Origin: Amphibacillus jilinensis Y1 | GTDB taxonomy: Bacteria; Bacillota; Bacilli; Bacillales; Amphibacillaceae | Assembly (NCBI RefSeq): GCF_000306965.1 | Contig: NZ_JH976436.1 | Coordinates: forward strand, 226,057-290,056 | Direction: 5' to 3' | Length of the DNA: 64,000 nucleotides | Part shown: positions 8,584-17,277 of the stretch, piece by piece | Position numbering within the stretch: position 1 is the stretch's first letter | How the letters are laid out: the number at the start of each line of letters is the position of its first letter | Made by a program: the position numbers and the translations under genes | Notes under the pieces: generated by a model | Told to the model about the DNA's origin: nothing | What the model saw: the letters and a program-made list of their open reading frames with translations, nothing else | The model's database searches: none

Positions 8584-8672
8584 TCACACTCCAATCGTAT
8601 CTTCTCTATTTAGATTATCATGACTTTAAATAAACTGCTATTGTTAGCCTATCATCACATTTCATTTAACAG

Positions 8673-8702
8673 AAAAACTCGCCCAGAAGTTCCGGGCGAG
8701 TT
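8673..8702 (-). terminator. Intrinsic terminator after the 2-hydroxyacid dehydrogenase
   Basis: AACTCGCCC (8676-8684) pairs with GGGCGAGTT (8694-8702) across a 9-nt loop; on the reverse strand the stem runs into TTTTTC. It separates the upstream dehydrogenase gene from hssR. Confidence 0.8.
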
Positions 8703-8721
8703 ACTTAAGGAAAAATTTATT

Positions 8722-9717
8722 TTAATAACCTTTTAGCTTATCTACTTGATTCAAAAGGGGTTGACCGGACTGATAGCGAATGATATTTTCTTTAAACAAC
8801 GCCATAATTCGGTCAATATTTTGTTGAGATAAATAAGCCTGATGCGGTGATATGATGACTTGATCCATATGCCAAAACGGGTGGGTAGCTGGTAATGGTT
8901 CGACTTGGAAGACATCGAGTGCTGCACCGCTAATTTGACCATCATTTAAAGCATCAACCAGGTCTGATTCAACAATAGCATTCCCTCTACCTACATTAAT
9001 AATAACCGCGCCCTCTTTCAACTGGCTGATACGCTCACTATTTAAAAAGTCATCGGTTTCTGGTGTTGCTGGCAAGGCCAATACAATATAATCCGCTTCT
9101 TGGATTACCTCATCTACACGGTCCATTCCAACAATTAAGTCAGTAAATGAATCAGATTGATCAGTTGGACGGCGACGACAGCCACTGACCTTCATCCCAA
9201 ACGCTTTACATCGTTTAGCAATCTCATAGCCAATTTGACCATAACCTACAATACACACATGTGCATTTAGTAAATCTCCAACGGGTTCTTTCTGCCACAA
9301 TTGACGTTGCTGATTAATACGAAGCTCTGGAAGTCGCTTAGAAAACGCAAGAATCATTGCCATCGTGTGCTCTGCAATCGGTACAGATGTGCACCCTTTT
9401 GTATTGGTAATTATAAGATCATTATCTTGAGTGTACGTATTGATCAAAGCATCAACGCCGACACTTAGCGATTGCACCCATTTTACGTTAGGTGCTTGAG
9501 TCAATATTGATAAATCATCGATAAAACCTAGTGTAAATATAACTTCACAATTCGTTAAATCCGCCTCTGAAATCGGCTCTGCTTCTCCAATATTCCAAGG
9601 TTCTACAATAATTTGTTTACATCTTTTCTCAAAATACTGACGATAATGTTCTGGAATGTTAACACGAAAATAAACGGAGGGCCATTGTTTCGTTGTTTCT
9701 GTTAAAACACTTTGCAT
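8722..9717 (-). CDS. D-2-hydroxyacid dehydrogenase
   Basis: A 331-residue NAD(P)-dependent dehydrogenase of the 2-hydroxyacid family. The nucleotide-binding motif is VCIVGYGQIGYEIAKRC, with catalytic Arg in NVGRGN, Glu in ALDVFQVEPLP and His in ISPHQAYLS. The residue after the Rossmann motif region is GCRRRP, and basic residues there often favour NADP(H). It reduces 2-keto acids to D-2-hydroxy acids; the exact substrate is not evident. It ends at a strong terminator and stands as a single gene, next to a LacI-type regulator transcribed in the same direction. Confidence 0.88.
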   Translation of the reverse strand: MQSVLTETTKQWPSVYFRVNIPEHYRQYFEKRCKQIIVEPWNIGEAEPISEADLTNCEVIFTLGFIDDLSILTQAPNVKWVQSLSVGVDALINTYTQDNDLIITNTKGCTSVPIAEHTMAMILAFSKRLPELRINQQRQLWQKEPVGDLLNAHVCIVGYGQIGYEIAKRCKAFGMKVSGCRRRPTDQSDSFTDLIVGMDRVDEVIQEADYIVLALPATPETDDFLNSERISQLKEGAVIINVGRGNAIVESDLVDALNDGQISGAALDVFQVEPLPATHPFWHMDQVIISPHQAYLSQQNIDRIMALFKENIIRYQSGQPLLNQVDKLKGY

Positions 9718-9836
9718 AAGCCTTTCCCCCTAACCTATTCTGTTATCCTCTATACTATTATGATAAGTTTTATTGCAAGAATAACAACATGTTTGTTAAG
9801 GAAGTTAACAAGGTTTACCCTAATTAGGTTAATCAT

Positions 9837-10799
9837 CTACACAGTCTGACGTTCAATTAACGAAGTGACAAATTGATGCTCACTAATATGATCAGGTTGT
9901 AATGCTTGTTGAAATAATTGTTGTCCCATTTGCAACAATGGGAGGTCAATCGTAGTTATCTCCATAAAATTAGCAATCGGTTGATTATCAAAGCCAATCA
10001 AAGCTAATTGATGAGGGATATCAACATGATGTTTTCGACAAACCGTTACCATCCCAGCAGCAATTTGATCATTTGCGACTAATAGTGCTTCCGGCCTGTT
10101 TTTTTGTTCTAACCACTTCAAGGCAATGTGTGCACCATCTTCAAATTGATAGCAACCGTAATAGGTATAATCCCGATTGTATTCTAGTCCATTTTCTTTC
10201 AAAAAATCTTGATATGCCTGCCACCGCTGTTTACTATTTGCACCGTTTTGGCGACCTACACAATAACCAATCTTGCGATAACCTTTGTCATACAAGAACG
10301 ATAGCGCCTGACTAAACGCTTGATAATGATCAATATAACTCGCAGAAAATGTTTGTTGGCTCGTTTTTTCTGCTAAAACAATTGGCCCGTATTCTCGATA
10401 CTCCAGCAAGAATGGCCAATCAATCTCTCTAGAGCAAAGGATTAAACCATCCAATTGCTTATACTTCAACATATCTAACGCCTCTCGTTCACGTTCTAAC
10501 CGGTAATTTGTTTGAAACAAAATAATTTTATGATTGTCCTGTTCCGCCTGTTCCATCATACCTTCAACTAATTTCCCGAAATAAGGATGATTGGTAAACG
10601 GCACCACTACACCGATAATATTTGTCTTACCCGTACTTAAATGAATAGCATTCATATTCTGATGATAATTTGTTTGGATCACAGCTGTTTCAACAGCCCG
10701 TCTTTTTTCTTCACTCACATAAGGATGATGATTTAAAACACGCGACACAGTCGAGACGGACACACCAGCAATTTTGGCAATATCTCTAATGTTCGTCAT
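9837..10799 (-). CDS. LacI-family transcriptional regulator
   Basis: A 320-residue repressor with the typical N-terminal helix-turn-helix (TNIRDIAKIAGVSVSTVSRV) and hinge helix region, then a periplasmic-binding-like sugar domain (IIGVVVPFTNHPYFGKLVEG onward). ATG 10799 is chosen because AGTAGGTG lies 6 nt upstream; an in-frame GTG at 10808 lies within the ribosome site. The effector cannot be told. No sugar operon adjoins it. The 14-bp palindrome at 10994, 195 bp upstream, is a plausible binding site for it or a relative. Confidence 0.88.
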   Translation of the reverse strand: MTNIRDIAKIAGVSVSTVSRVLNHHPYVSEEKRRAVETAVIQTNYHQNMNAIHLSTGKTNIIGVVVPFTNHPYFGKLVEGMMEQAEQDNHKIILFQTNYRLEREREALDMLKYKQLDGLILCSREIDWPFLLEYREYGPIVLAEKTSQQTFSASYIDHYQAFSQALSFLYDKGYRKIGYCVGRQNGANSKQRWQAYQDFLKENGLEYNRDYTYYGCYQFEDGAHIALKWLEQKNRPEALLVANDQIAAGMVTVCRKHHVDIPHQLALIGFDNQPIANFMEITTIDLPLLQMGQQLFQQALQPDHISEHQFVTSLIERQTV

Positions 10800-10853
10800 A
10801 TTATACACCTACTTTAATCATGGGTTCATTAACCATTATAACGAATTTCCATT

Positions 10854-10980
10854 AATAAAACGAACCTTCAATCAGAGATGCTTTCGTTGTTTGCTCACTG
10901 ATTGCTAGTTGACATAAATCATGCCTAAATCGATTTACCTCTGTTCTCTATTTTGAGTTGGTTAGCTGTGAAAAATAATA
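10854..10980 (+). repeat. Dispersed intergenic repeat, copy 3
   Basis: Begins ATAAAACGAACCTTCAATCAG; CAATCAG (10869) pairs with CTGATTG (10898), and the right half keeps CTAAATCGATTTACCTCTG, TTCTCTATTTTGAG and GTTAGCTGTGA. It lacks the GTTTTACGGACGG segment. It lies upstream of the LacI-type gene, opposite to its direction. Confidence 0.75.
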
Positions 10981-10987
10981 ATAAAAT

Positions 10988-11018
10988 TTGAACTGAAACG
11001 CGTTTCATACGCTATAAT
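10988..11018 (+). promoter_or_regulatory. Promoter with a 14-bp LacI-type palindromic operator
   Basis: TTGAAC (10988-10993) and TATAAT (11013-11018) are 19 bp apart. The spacer contains TGAAACGCGTTTCA (10994-11007), a perfect palindrome of LacI-family type. The centre is GC instead of the CG of a CcpA cre site, so another LacI-type repressor is more likely. It should drive the short structured transcript that follows. Confidence 0.6.
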
Positions 11019-11024
11019 GAGAGC

Positions 11025-11089
11025 TGTGTTGCTAGATAAGTGAGCGTTACGTACTAACGGCGTTATGATTTATCTAGCAACCCTTTTTT
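11025..11089 (+). ncRNA. Candidate small RNA ending in an intrinsic terminator
   Basis: Directly after the promoter, GTTGCTAGATAA (11028-11039) pairs with TTATCTAGCAAC (11070-11081), with an inner hairpin CGTTA/TAACG, and CC then T6 follow. A transcript from about 11025 would be about 65 nt, nearly all paired, and contains no plausible reading frame with a ribosome site. It could be a regulated small RNA, or an attenuator whose downstream gene has been lost. Confidence 0.45.
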
Positions 11090-11124
11090 AATAAGAAGTT
11101 GGACGCCAGCATATCCTTTCATAA

Positions 11125-11435
11125 GATCGCTGCTTGTTTACATGCGAATTTCTCTTCTTTCGTGCGATCACAGCTTGTTTACGTGCGAAATTCTCTTCTT
11201 TCGTGCGATCGCAGCTTGTTTGCGTGCGAATTTCTCTTCTTTCGTGCGATCGCTGCTTGTTTACATGCGAACTTCTCTTCTTTCGTGCGATCACAGCTTG
11301 TTTTCGTGCGAACTTCTCTTCTTTCGTGCGATCGCTGCTTGTTTTCGTGCGAACTTCTCTTCTTTCGTGCGATCGCTGCTTGTTTTCGTGGGAAATCCCC
11401 TTCTTTCGTGCGATCGCACGAAAGAGATAATCAGC
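11125..11435 (+). repeat. Seven 41-bp tandem repeats ending in a 24-bp palindrome
   Basis: GATC starts recur at 11125, 11166, 11207, 11248, 11289, 11330, 11371 and 11412, exactly 41 bp apart. Each unit carries a GATCGCTGCTTGTTT-like start, an ACTTCTCTTCTTTCGTGC-like end and a GCGATCGC or GCGATCAC junction. The array stops at a perfect palindrome (half TCTTTCGTGCGA). As 41 is not a multiple of three, open frames of about 100 codons appear in all three forward frames and one reverse frame; I treat these as by-products, not genes. Confidence 0.9.
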
Positions 11436-11530
11436 TAAGTCATAAGTAATTTACCGAAAATAAAGTCTGGTAAATATCAAGCAGAACGAGTGGAGATGAA
11501 AATGTTGCTAATTAAAGTGTAACATTAAAA

Positions 11531-11569
11531 GAAGAGCCATTTGCTTTATGAAAAAGCAAATGGCTCTTC
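11531..11569. terminator. Strong bidirectional-type terminator hairpin
   Basis: GAAGAGCCATTTGCTTT (11531-11547) pairs perfectly with the 17-nt arm at 11553-11569 across a 5-nt loop. It lies 4 bp beyond the stop codon of the reverse-strand NAD(P)-binding gene, and the reverse strand continues CTTTTAATG. Confidence 0.85.
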
Positions 11570-11572
11570 TTA

Positions 11573-12226
11573 TTATATCGACTTAATCGCCTGATCAATG
11601 GGCTGTGAACCAGAAATAACTTGGAATTCTTTATTTATCGTCGTATCATTGATTAAACTTGCTAAGATAACTTCAGCTATATCTTGACGTGGCACTTCTC
11701 CTCGATCAACGGTTTCTGCTAATTGAACTTCTCCTTTGCCGGAATCGTTCGTTAAGCCACCTGGATGAATAATCGTGTAATCTAAATCACTTGCTCTTAA
11801 CCACTCATCCGCATAATGTTTTGCTACAACATAAGGAGCGAATGATGCCGGCGAAGATTGGATTGCTTCTCTTGTCGTATCAAATGAACTAATCATAATA
11901 TAACGCTTTACACCAGCCTTTTTAGCTGCTTCTATCGTTTTGACAGCACCATCCAAATCAACCATAATCGTTTTATCTTTCCCTGTATGCGGTCCTGATC
12001 CAGCTGTAAATACAATTGCATCTACATCATCAGCCGCTTGAGCCATCGCATCAATACCACCTTCTAAATCGACCACTACCGTCTCAGCACCTAATTTTTC
12101 AAAGTCATCCGCCTGTTCAGCCTTCCGAATCATTGCTTTCGCTGTAAAATCATCACTACTTTGAATTAAGGAAACAAGGTGTTTTCCGATTTGACCATTT
12201 GCTCCAATGACAAGTACTTTACCCAT
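11573..12226 (-). CDS. NAD(P)-binding atypical SDR protein (YhfK-like)
   Basis: A 217-residue Rossmann protein beginning MGKVLVIGANGQIGKHLVSL, with the GxxGxxG dinucleotide motif, an acidic/basic segment around residue 35, and ISSFDTT and PYVVAKHYAD in place of the catalytic Ser and YxxxK. This fits the NAD(P)H-binding, NmrA/YhfK-like atypical reductases, whose substrates are mostly unknown. The start is ATG 12226, served by AAAGGA; nine upstream in-frame codons overlap that ribosome site. It is a single gene ending at a strong terminator. Confidence 0.85.
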   Translation of the reverse strand: MGKVLVIGANGQIGKHLVSLIQSSDDFTAKAMIRKAEQADDFEKLGAETVVVDLEGGIDAMAQAADDVDAIVFTAGSGPHTGKDKTIMVDLDGAVKTIEAAKKAGVKRYIMISSFDTTREAIQSSPASFAPYVVAKHYADEWLRASDLDYTIIHPGGLTNDSGKGEVQLAETVDRGEVPRQDIAEVILASLINDTTINKEFQVISGSQPIDQAIKSI

Positions 12227-12335
12227 TAAAATCATCCTTTCTAAACATAACAAACGTTCTCTTGTATTATATATCCATTAAAACAATAGACTAAACATAA
12301 TCCATCTATCCGTTTAACGGACATTCCCAGCGTTT

Positions 12336-13007
12336 TCATGTAATGAATGTGCCTTGTTGAATCTTTTCCAGACAAGATATAATATCATCAGTTACGTGAT
12401 AGGTCTTCATTTTTAACATTTCGGCCGGTTCAATATCATTAGTTAACGAATCACCTACCATTAGCGTCTGTTCCGGTTGAAATTGATTAGCTGACATAAC
12501 ATGTTCAAACGCCTGTAAGTCAGGTTTCTCATAGCCAATTGCTTCTGATATATAAATCGGGCAAATATCTGTTAAACCTAATAACTCTACCTTTGCCTGC
12601 TGTTCTTCGATTAAACCGTTCGTTAAAATGACTAGATCATAATCCACTTTCAATTTCTTTAAACCATCAATTACCTGTTGATTAGGTTGAAGTTCCGCTA
12701 GTAATAACTGAAAAAAGTCTTGATAGAAAGCATCACCTTCTAGTAAAGTGAAATCCAAATTAAAGGTCTGTAGAGTTAAAGAAATCCGTTGCCTTCTTAG
12801 GTCTGCCAAAGTGATTTGTTTTGCTAATAGCTTCTCCCATAACAATGCGTCTATCTTGCGGTAAATCGTCATAAAACCATCATATGTGGTAAATTGATCA
12901 AATCCACGTTCAAAAAAAATCTGACGGTGCGCTTTTTCCCAACACGCATTAAAATCAAATAGCGTATTATCTAAATCAAAAATAATATTTTTTACTTCCG
13001 TCATCAA
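12336..13007 (-). CDS. HAD-superfamily hydrolase (YjjG-like)
   Basis: A 223-residue HAD phosphatase. Motif I is IIFDLDNTLFDFN (nucleophile and acid/base Asp), motif II VILTNGL, motif III the Lys in YEKPD, and motif IV MVGDSLTNDIEP. The cap is the helical C1 type. YjjG relatives hydrolyse nucleoside monophosphates, including non-canonical ones, but the substrate here is not evident. Its ATG overlaps the end of the NUDIX gene (coordinates overlap by 4 bp), and together with the PP-loop gene it forms a tightly packed three-gene unit. Confidence 0.87.
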   Translation of the reverse strand: MMTEVKNIIFDLDNTLFDFNACWEKAHRQIFFERGFDQFTTYDGFMTIYRKIDALLWEKLLAKQITLADLRRQRISLTLQTFNLDFTLLEGDAFYQDFFQLLLAELQPNQQVIDGLKKLKVDYDLVILTNGLIEEQQAKVELLGLTDICPIYISEAIGYEKPDLQAFEHVMSANQFQPEQTLMVGDSLTNDIEPAEMLKMKTYHVTDDIISCLEKIQQGTFIT

Positions 13008-13411
13008 TAACTCAGCTCCTTTTTTATTAGTTGACGTGCTATAGGTAAAGCAAAGTCTTTAATGCCACTCGCTAGATCATTCCTGTTTCCACCCTTAATA
13101 GCCACCCATTCAAATGATAAAATTTCATTAGCAACTTCCAATCGTGCTACATGCTCAACCAAGTATAAATGTGTAGTTAATTTTACATCTTCAAATTGTG
13201 AAGGTGTAGTAAATGTTTGTAAAAAAGTAAGATTTTCCATACTAACCCTCAAGTTTAATTCCTCTGCTAGCTCTCGTATTAATGCTCGCTCTGGCGTTTC
13301 ATTCTTTTTTAGTTTTCCACCAGGTAATATAAAGTGAGAGGGGTGTAGCTTCTTCTTGACCGCTAAAATGGATTGATCTTTTATAATAAGAGCTGAAGCT
13401 TTAATCATCAC
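13004..13411 (-). CDS. NUDIX hydrolase
   Basis: A 135-residue NUDIX protein. The metal-binding box is GGKLKKNETPERALIRELAEEL, matching GX5EX7REUXEEXGU with Glu residues in place (final Gly replaced by Asn-Leu). The family cleaves nucleoside diphosphates linked to another group, often as house-cleaning or in salvage. It overlaps the PP-loop gene upstream by 11 bp and the HAD gene downstream by 4 bp, so translation is coupled. The three activities would act on nucleotides, but the pathway is unknown. Confidence 0.85.
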   Translation of the reverse strand: MMIKASALIIKDQSILAVKKKLHPSHFILPGGKLKKNETPERALIRELAEELNLRVSMENLTFLQTFTTPSQFEDVKLTTHLYLVEHVARLEVANEILSFEWVAIKGGNRNDLASGIKDFALPIARQLIKKELSY

Positions 13412-14111
13412 AGATAACCTCCTCTTCCTTTAAACCCTCAGTTAATAGTGTTATGTACTCATCGCATAGATGTATTTTTTCACTCATATATTCATAAATC
13501 ATCTCATCGGTCGGTTCAGAAAATGAATCACCAAAAATAGATACACCTTCTAGAGATTTATTTGATATACCAAAGTCTAATAACGCATACTTTACTTGCT
13601 TCCTTGTGCCAAAGTGATAAATTGGAGAATCATATGCAATGCCGTATTTATACTCATAGTTTTTTAAAAATTGCATGGCTACAGTTTTTTGTTCGACAAG
13701 ATCATCTTGATATTTAACAACACCATCTACTAAACGATAGATCTGATTTTGCAAGCAATATACGGTAGCAGCTGCATGAATAGCCATCTTGTCACCTAAT
13801 AAAACCATATTTACTCCCCATCGCTTTATATCTGATTCAATATCTTTAATGGCTATTCTCCTAAACAAGCCACTTGTCATTAAAGTAACTCTTGATATAG
13901 ATACACTAGGAAAACGATCTACAATTTCATTCACTCTAAATTGTGATAATTCACTTTTAATACCAATCCCGCTATTACACGTTATTAAATGAACCTCCCT
14001 TCCTTTTGTTGCTTCTAAACATGCTACTAACGATGAATCTTTCCCTCCAGTAAACAAAACAGCGACCTTTTCATTCATCGATAACACGACCCTCTTTCCA
14101 ATTTTAAACAT
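13401..14111 (-). CDS. PP-loop ATP-pyrophosphatase-type protein (unknown substrate)
   Basis: An adenine-nucleotide alpha-hydrolase fold protein. VAVLFTGGKDSSLVAC near the N-terminus is the PP-loop (SGGxDS form, with Thr first), as in QueC, asparagine synthetase and diphthamide/tRNA-modifying enzymes that adenylate a substrate. The rest is not diagnostic: VNMVLLGDKMAIHAAATVYC and IYHFGTRKQVKYALLDFGIS. The start may be ATG 14078 (MNEKVAVL), with GAGGG upstream, since ATG 14111 has a poorly spaced site. It is the first gene of a PP-loop/NUDIX/HAD operon. Function is not assigned. Confidence 0.7.
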   Translation of the reverse strand: MFKIGKRVVLSMNEKVAVLFTGGKDSSLVACLEATKGREVHLITCNSGIGIKSELSQFRVNEIVDRFPSVSISRVTLMTSGLFRRIAIKDIESDIKRWGVNMVLLGDKMAIHAAATVYCLQNQIYRLVDGVVKYQDDLVEQKTVAMQFLKNYEYKYGIAYDSPIYHFGTRKQVKYALLDFGISNKSLEGVSIFGDSFSEPTDEMIYEYMSEKIHLCDEYITLLTEGLKEEEVICDD

Positions 14112-14283
14112 ATCCTTAAATTAACATATACTCTTTGTGCTAGTCAATTCAAAAGCGAATGAATTTGTTAATTAATAATTTAACGTTCATATTTCGACAA
14201 TTAAATATTAAAAAGAGTTAAAAAATATATTAATACGTCATTAAAAGTCGAATAATATCAATGAATGCCAAGTATTAAATAAT

Positions 14284-14430
14284 CATAAAATACACCTTCA
14301 ATCAGTGAATGTCTTCACCCTCCTTCCACTGATTGTTAGTTAAGTGAATAAGGACTTTAGTGGCCGTTAACACGAGACATCTACTCCCTATTTTGAGTGG
14401 GTATTTTACGGACACTTATCTGCGATAAAT
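14284..14430 (+). repeat. Dispersed intergenic repeat, copy 4
   Basis: Contains CACCTTCAATCAGTG, a hairpin closing with CCACTGATTG, then AGTTAAGTGAATAAGGAC, CTCCCTATTTTGAGTGGG, TATTTTACGGACACTTATC and TGCGATAAA. It lies between the divergent PP-loop and glycosyltransferase genes. The rest of 14112-14528 is AT-rich without a visible gene. Confidence 0.8.
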
Positions 14431-14528
14431 GCATTTTTTCAATTTCTTAACAATGACTTTACACGTACTCCAAATTGATTTGATATGGTAAAAGTAATTA
14501 AATCATACATCTATAGAGGAGTGTTCAT

Positions 14529-15695
14529 ATGCGCATCGCTATTTTCACTGATACCTATACACCTGAAGTTAACGGTGTTGCTCTTACTTTGGAACGCTAT
14601 GTTGACTATCTAGACAACCAAAATATTGACTATCGCCTCTTTGCCCCGGCCCCCTCTGTCCCTGTTCCAATCGTTCCAGAAATCCTCCGTTTAACAAGTA
14701 TTCCCTTTTTATTGTACCGCAATTGTCGCATCGCCCTGCCCAATCCAGCGCCTATCAAACACGTTTTAGATGATTTCAAACCCAATTTAATTCATATTGC
14801 AACACCATTCACTCTCGGACTATCTGGTCTGCATTACGGGAAAAAACACCAAATACCTATGGTAGCTTCTTATCACACGCATTTTGATAACTATCTAGAT
14901 TACTACCAACTCCATTTCCTTAAAAATTACGCCCAGAAATACTTGGATTGGTTCCATCGCCCTTTTGAAAAAATTTATGTCCCTTCTCAAAGTACGAAAG
15001 AGAAATTGATGATGCAAAATCCAATTCAAAGCTATGAAATATGGAGTAGAGGCGTGGATCACACCCTTTTTTCACCACTTAAACGTTGTAAAGACTTATG
15101 GAAGCAACGCTATCAAATCTATGAAAATAACATTATCCTATACGTCGGCCGTATAGCAGCTGAAAAAGATATTGATGTTGTGCTAGAAACCTTTGATCAC
15201 CTCCCCCATAAAGTGAAGAAAGATAGCCACTTAGTAATGGTTGGAGACGGCCCTTTATTTTCTGCATTATCTAAAGTACATCGTGATAAAGTGACATGGA
15301 CAGGATTTATTAAAGGAGAAGCGTTAGCACAAATTTATGCATCTAGTGATCTATTTCTGTTCCCATCTCCCACTGAAACTTTTGGAAATGTTGTGCTAGA
15401 AGCGCTTGCTTCAGGATTACCTGTTATTACTGCAAGTACAGGTGGCGTCAAACATTTAGTAACAGACAAGGTAACTGGATTTTTATGTGAGCCAAAACAG
15501 GTAGATATGTTTGTTGAACGAACAACACTTTTATTAGATTCCCCTTCTCTACGCGATCATTTTGCTCAGGCTGCTCGACAGTTTGCTATGTTCCAATCAT
15601 GGGAACATATTTTCCAACAACTAATCGCAAGCTTTAAAGCTATTACAAAAGAAAATCAAGAATTCCCGCCTATTGTAAAGAAAATCAGCGTTTAG
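14529..15695 (+). CDS. GT4-family glycosyltransferase
   Basis: A 388-residue GT-B fold glycosyltransferase. The N-terminal domain starts MRIAIFTDTYTPEVNGVALT; the C-terminal nucleotide-sugar domain contains SRGVDHTLFSP, ILYVGRIAAEKD, MVGDGPL and the EX7E-type signature PSPTETFGNVVLEALASGLPV. Close relatives transfer hexoses to diacylglycerol or make lipoteichoic-acid anchors, but the acceptor cannot be read from sequence. AGAGGAG precedes the ATG. It is a single gene. Between it and the next gene (15696-16067) I see only AT-rich DNA and a short inverted repeat. Confidence 0.88.
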   Translation: MRIAIFTDTYTPEVNGVALTLERYVDYLDNQNIDYRLFAPAPSVPVPIVPEILRLTSIPFLLYRNCRIALPNPAPIKHVLDDFKPNLIHIATPFTLGLSGLHYGKKHQIPMVASYHTHFDNYLDYYQLHFLKNYAQKYLDWFHRPFEKIYVPSQSTKEKLMMQNPIQSYEIWSRGVDHTLFSPLKRCKDLWKQRYQIYENNIILYVGRIAAEKDIDVVLETFDHLPHKVKKDSHLVMVGDGPLFSALSKVHRDKVTWTGFIKGEALAQIYASSDLFLFPSPTETFGNVVLEALASGLPVITASTGGVKHLVTDKVTGFLCEPKQVDMFVERTTLLLDSPSLRDHFAQAARQFAMFQSWEHIFQQLIASFKAITKENQEFPPIVKKISV

Positions 15696-16067
15696 ATTTA
15701 TAACATGTCTAGATAATTTGCACCGTTTAACAATCTTCTTATCTTATTATAAGTTAGGCTGACGCTGAGCAATTAAAACAACTCTCTTACGACTAATAAA
15801 ACATCTGCAAGTATAAGCTGTCTTAGCAGGATTTGGTTTTAATTCTATCTTACGTGTCTCAGTGGACATCTCATCGCTTCTCATCTTCAGATTTCTAAAG
15901 TGCTTCAATTATAACAATTGAAAGAAGCCATCAATTATAATCTTAATTGTTTAATATATTCAATCCATCCTAAAATCTTTATTATCATTTAAAACACATT
16001 TAAAATTCTCATTTTATTTTTTTGATATAGTATACATATAACTAGTTCTACAAAGAAAAGAAAGGAA
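15696..16067. other. Gene-free stretch
   Basis: There is no supported gene. A reverse-strand frame of 40 codons (15747-15869) has no ribosome site. CTTCAATTATAACAATTGAAAG near 15903 could form a small hairpin. TTTTTTTGATATAGTATACAT just before the next gene may hold its promoter. Confidence 0.5.
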
Positions 16068-17084
16068 GTGTACCTTATCAAAATGCACGGTTTACTATTT
16101 ATTAGTTTAATGTTTTTATTACCTTTGTCCTCCTGTTCTGATCAATCTATTCAGGAAGAAGAAGTTATTATTGGTGAAGACTCGGACTATCCCTTGGAGG
16201 GTACCTTAACCCTACCTTCAGCTCATCAAGAACCTATTCCAGCTGTTGTGTTAGTGCATGGTTCAGGACCAAGCGATCGTGATCAATCTGTTTACAGCTA
16301 CACCATATTTAAAGATTTAGCCCAGGCTCTTACAACACAAGGAATCGCCGTTTTGCGCTATGATAAACGGACTTATACCTATCAAGATTCGTTCACAGAA
16401 GAAGACTTACTCACCTTTACCGTCTATGAAGAGACCATTGAAGATGCTGTTCGAGCAATCGAACACTTATTAAATGATTCGCGTATCGATAATGAAAAAA
16501 TCTTTCTTATTGGACACAGTCAAGGAGGAATGCTAGCCCCACGCATTTATGACATTAGTGAAAACCTAGCAGGATTAATTATCATGGCTGGATCACCAAG
16601 GCCTTTATGGGAAATTATTTACGATCAGAATCTAGATGTACTAGAAGACTTAGATCCGGATAGCGCGCTTTACGAAACAAATCACCAACAGATCATTAAA
16701 GAATACGAAAAAGCACAGCAACTTGCTGACCTAACACTCGAAGAGAGTATGCATGAGACAATCTTTGGCTTACCGGGCTATTATTTAAAAGAAATGGAAA
16801 GTTTCGACACTGAAGAGGTATTACGAGAACAATCGATGCCCCTTCTGATTCTACAAGGTGAAAAGGATTTCCAAGTCAGTGTTGAAAAGGATTTTGAAGC
16901 TTATCAAGCCCTTTTAACTGATTATGATCATGCGCATTTTATTTTATATCCTGATCTCAATCATTTTTTCATCAATTACCAAGGAGAGGGTAAAGGAACG
17001 ATAGAAGAATACCATCAGGGCGGCCATGTCGAGGATATTGTAATAGATGATATCGTTAATTGGATAAACCAAACTAGCAATTAA
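16068..17084 (+). CDS. Alpha/beta-hydrolase lipoprotein
   Basis: A secreted lipid-anchored hydrolase. The N-terminus is a signal peptide with lipobox LSSC (residues about 20-23 from the upstream start). The hydrolase core has the oxyanion sequence LVHGSGPSDRD, nucleophile elbow GHSQGG, acid in LILQGEKDFQV and histidine in PDLNHFF. This fits the S9/BAAT-type esterases related to YqkD and dienelactone hydrolases. The start is uncertain: GTG 16068 sits directly against AAAGGAAG, while ATG 16083 (MHGLLFISL) is 13 nt from it. The physiological substrate is unknown. Confidence 0.82.
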   Translation: MYLIKMHGLLFISLMFLLPLSSCSDQSIQEEEVIIGEDSDYPLEGTLTLPSAHQEPIPAVVLVHGSGPSDRDQSVYSYTIFKDLAQALTTQGIAVLRYDKRTYTYQDSFTEEDLLTFTVYEETIEDAVRAIEHLLNDSRIDNEKIFLIGHSQGGMLAPRIYDISENLAGLIIMAGSPRPLWEIIYDQNLDVLEDLDPDSALYETNHQQIIKEYEKAQQLADLTLEESMHETIFGLPGYYLKEMESFDTEEVLREQSMPLLILQGEKDFQVSVEKDFEAYQALLTDYDHAHFILYPDLNHFFINYQGEGKGTIEEYHQGGHVEDIVIDDIVNWINQTSN

Positions 17085-17277
17085 ACCATGAGCATAAAGC
17101 GAACCATCTTTTTTATAGATGAATGTGATACAAAATAACTATCAAATATTTTCGATAAAACAAAGGGAAACACCCTTTATATCTCATTAATATTGTGTTA
17201 AAATTTATAATATTTTAAAGGCACTTATTTAATTATGTTTCATATTAAATTTAACTCGATAATCACGTAAGGGGGAG

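Noticed and set aside
10994-11007. CcpA cre site reading of TGAAACGCGTTTCA
   Set aside because: The central dinucleotide is GC, whereas cre sites need CG there; a different LacI-family protein is more likely.
11088-11449. Several open frames of 68-116 codons on both strands over the 41-bp repeats
   Set aside because: The repeat length is not a multiple of three and contains no stop, so every frame stays open; none has a ribosome site.
15747-15869. Reverse-strand frame of 40 codons with two cysteines
   Set aside because: No ribosome site and no neighbouring context.
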